DNA from: Acidimicrobiia bacterium
GTDB taxonomy: Bacteria > Actinomycetota > Acidimicrobiia > Acidimicrobiales > AC-14
Length of the DNA stretch: 6,378 nt
Direction: 5' to 3'
NCBI GenBank assembly: GCA_019243595.1
Contig: JAFAUA010000523.1
Span: forward strand, 1 to 6,378
Below, piece by piece: positions 5,480-6,378 of this stretch. Within the stretch, counting starts at the first letter, position 1. Every line of letters starts with the position of its first letter. The notes beneath the pieces are model-generated. The model ran no database searches, was not told the DNA's origin, and saw only the letters and a program-made list of their open reading frames with translations. The position numbers and the translations under genes are program-made.

Positions 5480-6378
5480 TCACGGCCCAGTGCCTACGAG
5501 AACCGAGAGAGAAGACGGGGGCGCGACCAGGGGCCGGCCCGCCGACAGCGTCCGCTCCGACGGCGGCTCGCTGTACGCGGTCTGGCCATGGTCGCCGTTG
5601 GCTCGCCAGCGGTATTGCGCAGGCCCGAACTGGAAGAGCTTGAGCGAGGGGCCGAACGGCACGTGGCGACTGCCGTCGACGAAGCCGACGGTGAGGTTCC
5701 ACGTCCGCGAACGGTCCTTGTTGAGCACGAGCACAGCCCACTGGCCGTCGGGACGGTGGACGGCGTATGCAGTCACCGGCGCCGTGGCGCGGCCTGGCGC
5801 GGTGAACGTGGCCTCATAGATCTGGTGGAGGCCGCTGCCGGGCTGCGTCCAGTCCTGGGTGAGCATGCGGGCCGCCCAATAGGTCGCCAGCTCGTCGTTG
5901 GCCTGGTAGTTGTCGTCGGCCTTGAAAAGCATGTTGTTTCCCCACCCGGTGCACGGCGGGGTGTGGTCCAACACGTTGGGCTCATAGCCGTAGAGGTAGG
6001 CGGCGGTGCCGCCCATGCTCAGGAACTGGGCGGCGAAGTCGGCGTTCAAGAGCGCGCCGCCCAGGTCCACCTCCGGCTCGGCAGCCTGGGGCGAATAGCC
6101 GTACTCGGTGACGATCTTGGGCATCGAGGCCGGGACCCCTTGGGCGGCCCAGCTCTTGAAGGCGTTCCGCAGCAGACGCGGCTCGGAGGCGAGGTTCGGA
6201 CCTTCCGGCGAACAGGGGTCGTCGAAGGGGTACCACTCGACGGAGAGGAAGCTGAACTGATCGGCCGCGCCGCGCCGCGCGAGGGCGCCGAGGAAGCGCC
6301 GCAGCCACGACGTGTCGCCCGTGGCGTCGGCCCACACGTCGACCTCCACGAACCCCGTCTGCAGCGACGGGCCTCCGA
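5480..6378 (-). CDS. Glycoside hydrolase, clan GH-A-like barrel with C-terminal beta-sandwich (5' end outside window)
   Basis: The frame is open from the right edge to TGA at 5480-5482, giving about 299 residues, so the N-terminus is missing. The GTG at 6349 is internal, because coding sense (GGPSLQTGF) continues upstream of it. The visible part fits the second half of a (beta/alpha)8 barrel. A GGP strand is followed by a helix with WLRRFLGAL, then FLSVEWYPF, a strand ending in a WYP motif. KIVTEYGYS follows, whose Glu (codon at 6104-6106) sits where clan GH-A enzymes carry the catalytic nucleophile at the end of strand 7. The segment TYWAARMLTQDW marks the last helices. From about base 5785 down, a beta-sandwich follows with strands such as TAYAVHRP, WAVLVLNK and SLKLFQFG, and it ends in a PPSSLSVL strand, as in GH39/GH44/GH51-type enzymes. 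The acid/base Glu should lie outside the window. The exact family and sugar are undetermined. It is co-directional with the small secreted protein. Confidence 0.75.
   Translation of the reverse strand, partial: GGPSLQTGFVEVDVWADATGDTSWLRRFLGALARRGAADQFSFLSVEWYPFDDPCSPEGPNLASEPRLLRNAFKSWAAQGVPASMPKIVTEYGYSPQAAEPEVDLGGALLNADFAAQFLSMGGTAAYLYGYEPNVLDHTPPCTGWGNNMLFKADDNYQANDELATYWAARMLTQDWTQPGSGLHQIYEATFTAPGRATAPVTAYAVHRPDGQWAVLVLNKDRSRTWNLTVGFVDGSRHVPFGPSLKLFQFGPAQYRWRANGDHGQTAYSEPPSERTLSAGRPLVAPPSSLSVLVGTGP

Overview
The window is about 6.4 kb of very GC-rich bacterial DNA. Synonymous codons mostly end in G or C, so many long shadow frames are open on both strands. The gene content fits a high-GC actinomycetote, possibly an uncultured Acidimicrobiia or Thermoleophilia-type lineage: a minimal Flp-type pilin, a soluble PRC-barrel/MgtE_N/CBS protein next to an NRAMP-family carrier, and secreted carbohydrate-active proteins. 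The taxonomy is inferred from content and composition. No rRNA, tRNA, CRISPR array, insertion sequence or attachment site was seen.

Left part (1-1934, + strand). The window opens inside a beta-propeller (NHL/PQQ-like) gene whose reading frame is broken by an apparent one-base insertion at the TTT at 93-95. Next comes a 488-residue soluble protein that is mostly predicted coiled coil and has no recognised family.

Middle (1935-2460). A short Flp/type IVb pilin gene (2053-2253) has a clear Shine-Dalgarno site. Upstream is a match to a sigma-28 (FliA/SigD/WhiG) promoter with the exact 15-base spacer, and downstream is a hairpin followed by TTT that probably ends its transcript. The rest of the intergenic stretch carries several short inverted repeats and a weak housekeeping-type promoter ahead of the metal operon.

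Metal operon (2461-5036, + strand). The first gene encodes a membrane-free protein made of a PRC barrel, a second barrel-like segment, the MgtE N-domain and a CBS pair, which together form the cytosolic Mg2+-sensing half of MgtE. Its stop overlaps the start of an NRAMP/SLC11 carrier (ATGA). The carrier's two signature metal-site motifs read DAGG and TPY instead of the usual DPGN and MPH. The Mn/Fe-selecting methionine is therefore absent, as in NRAMP-related Mg2+ transporters. The simplest reading is a two-gene magnesium uptake unit in which a detached MgtE-type sensor gates or regulates an NRAMP-type carrier. This is the most interesting part of the window.

Right part (5066-6378, - strand). 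A convergent, tightly spaced pair encodes a clan GH-A-like glycoside hydrolase (5' end outside the window) followed by a small secreted protein with four cysteines.
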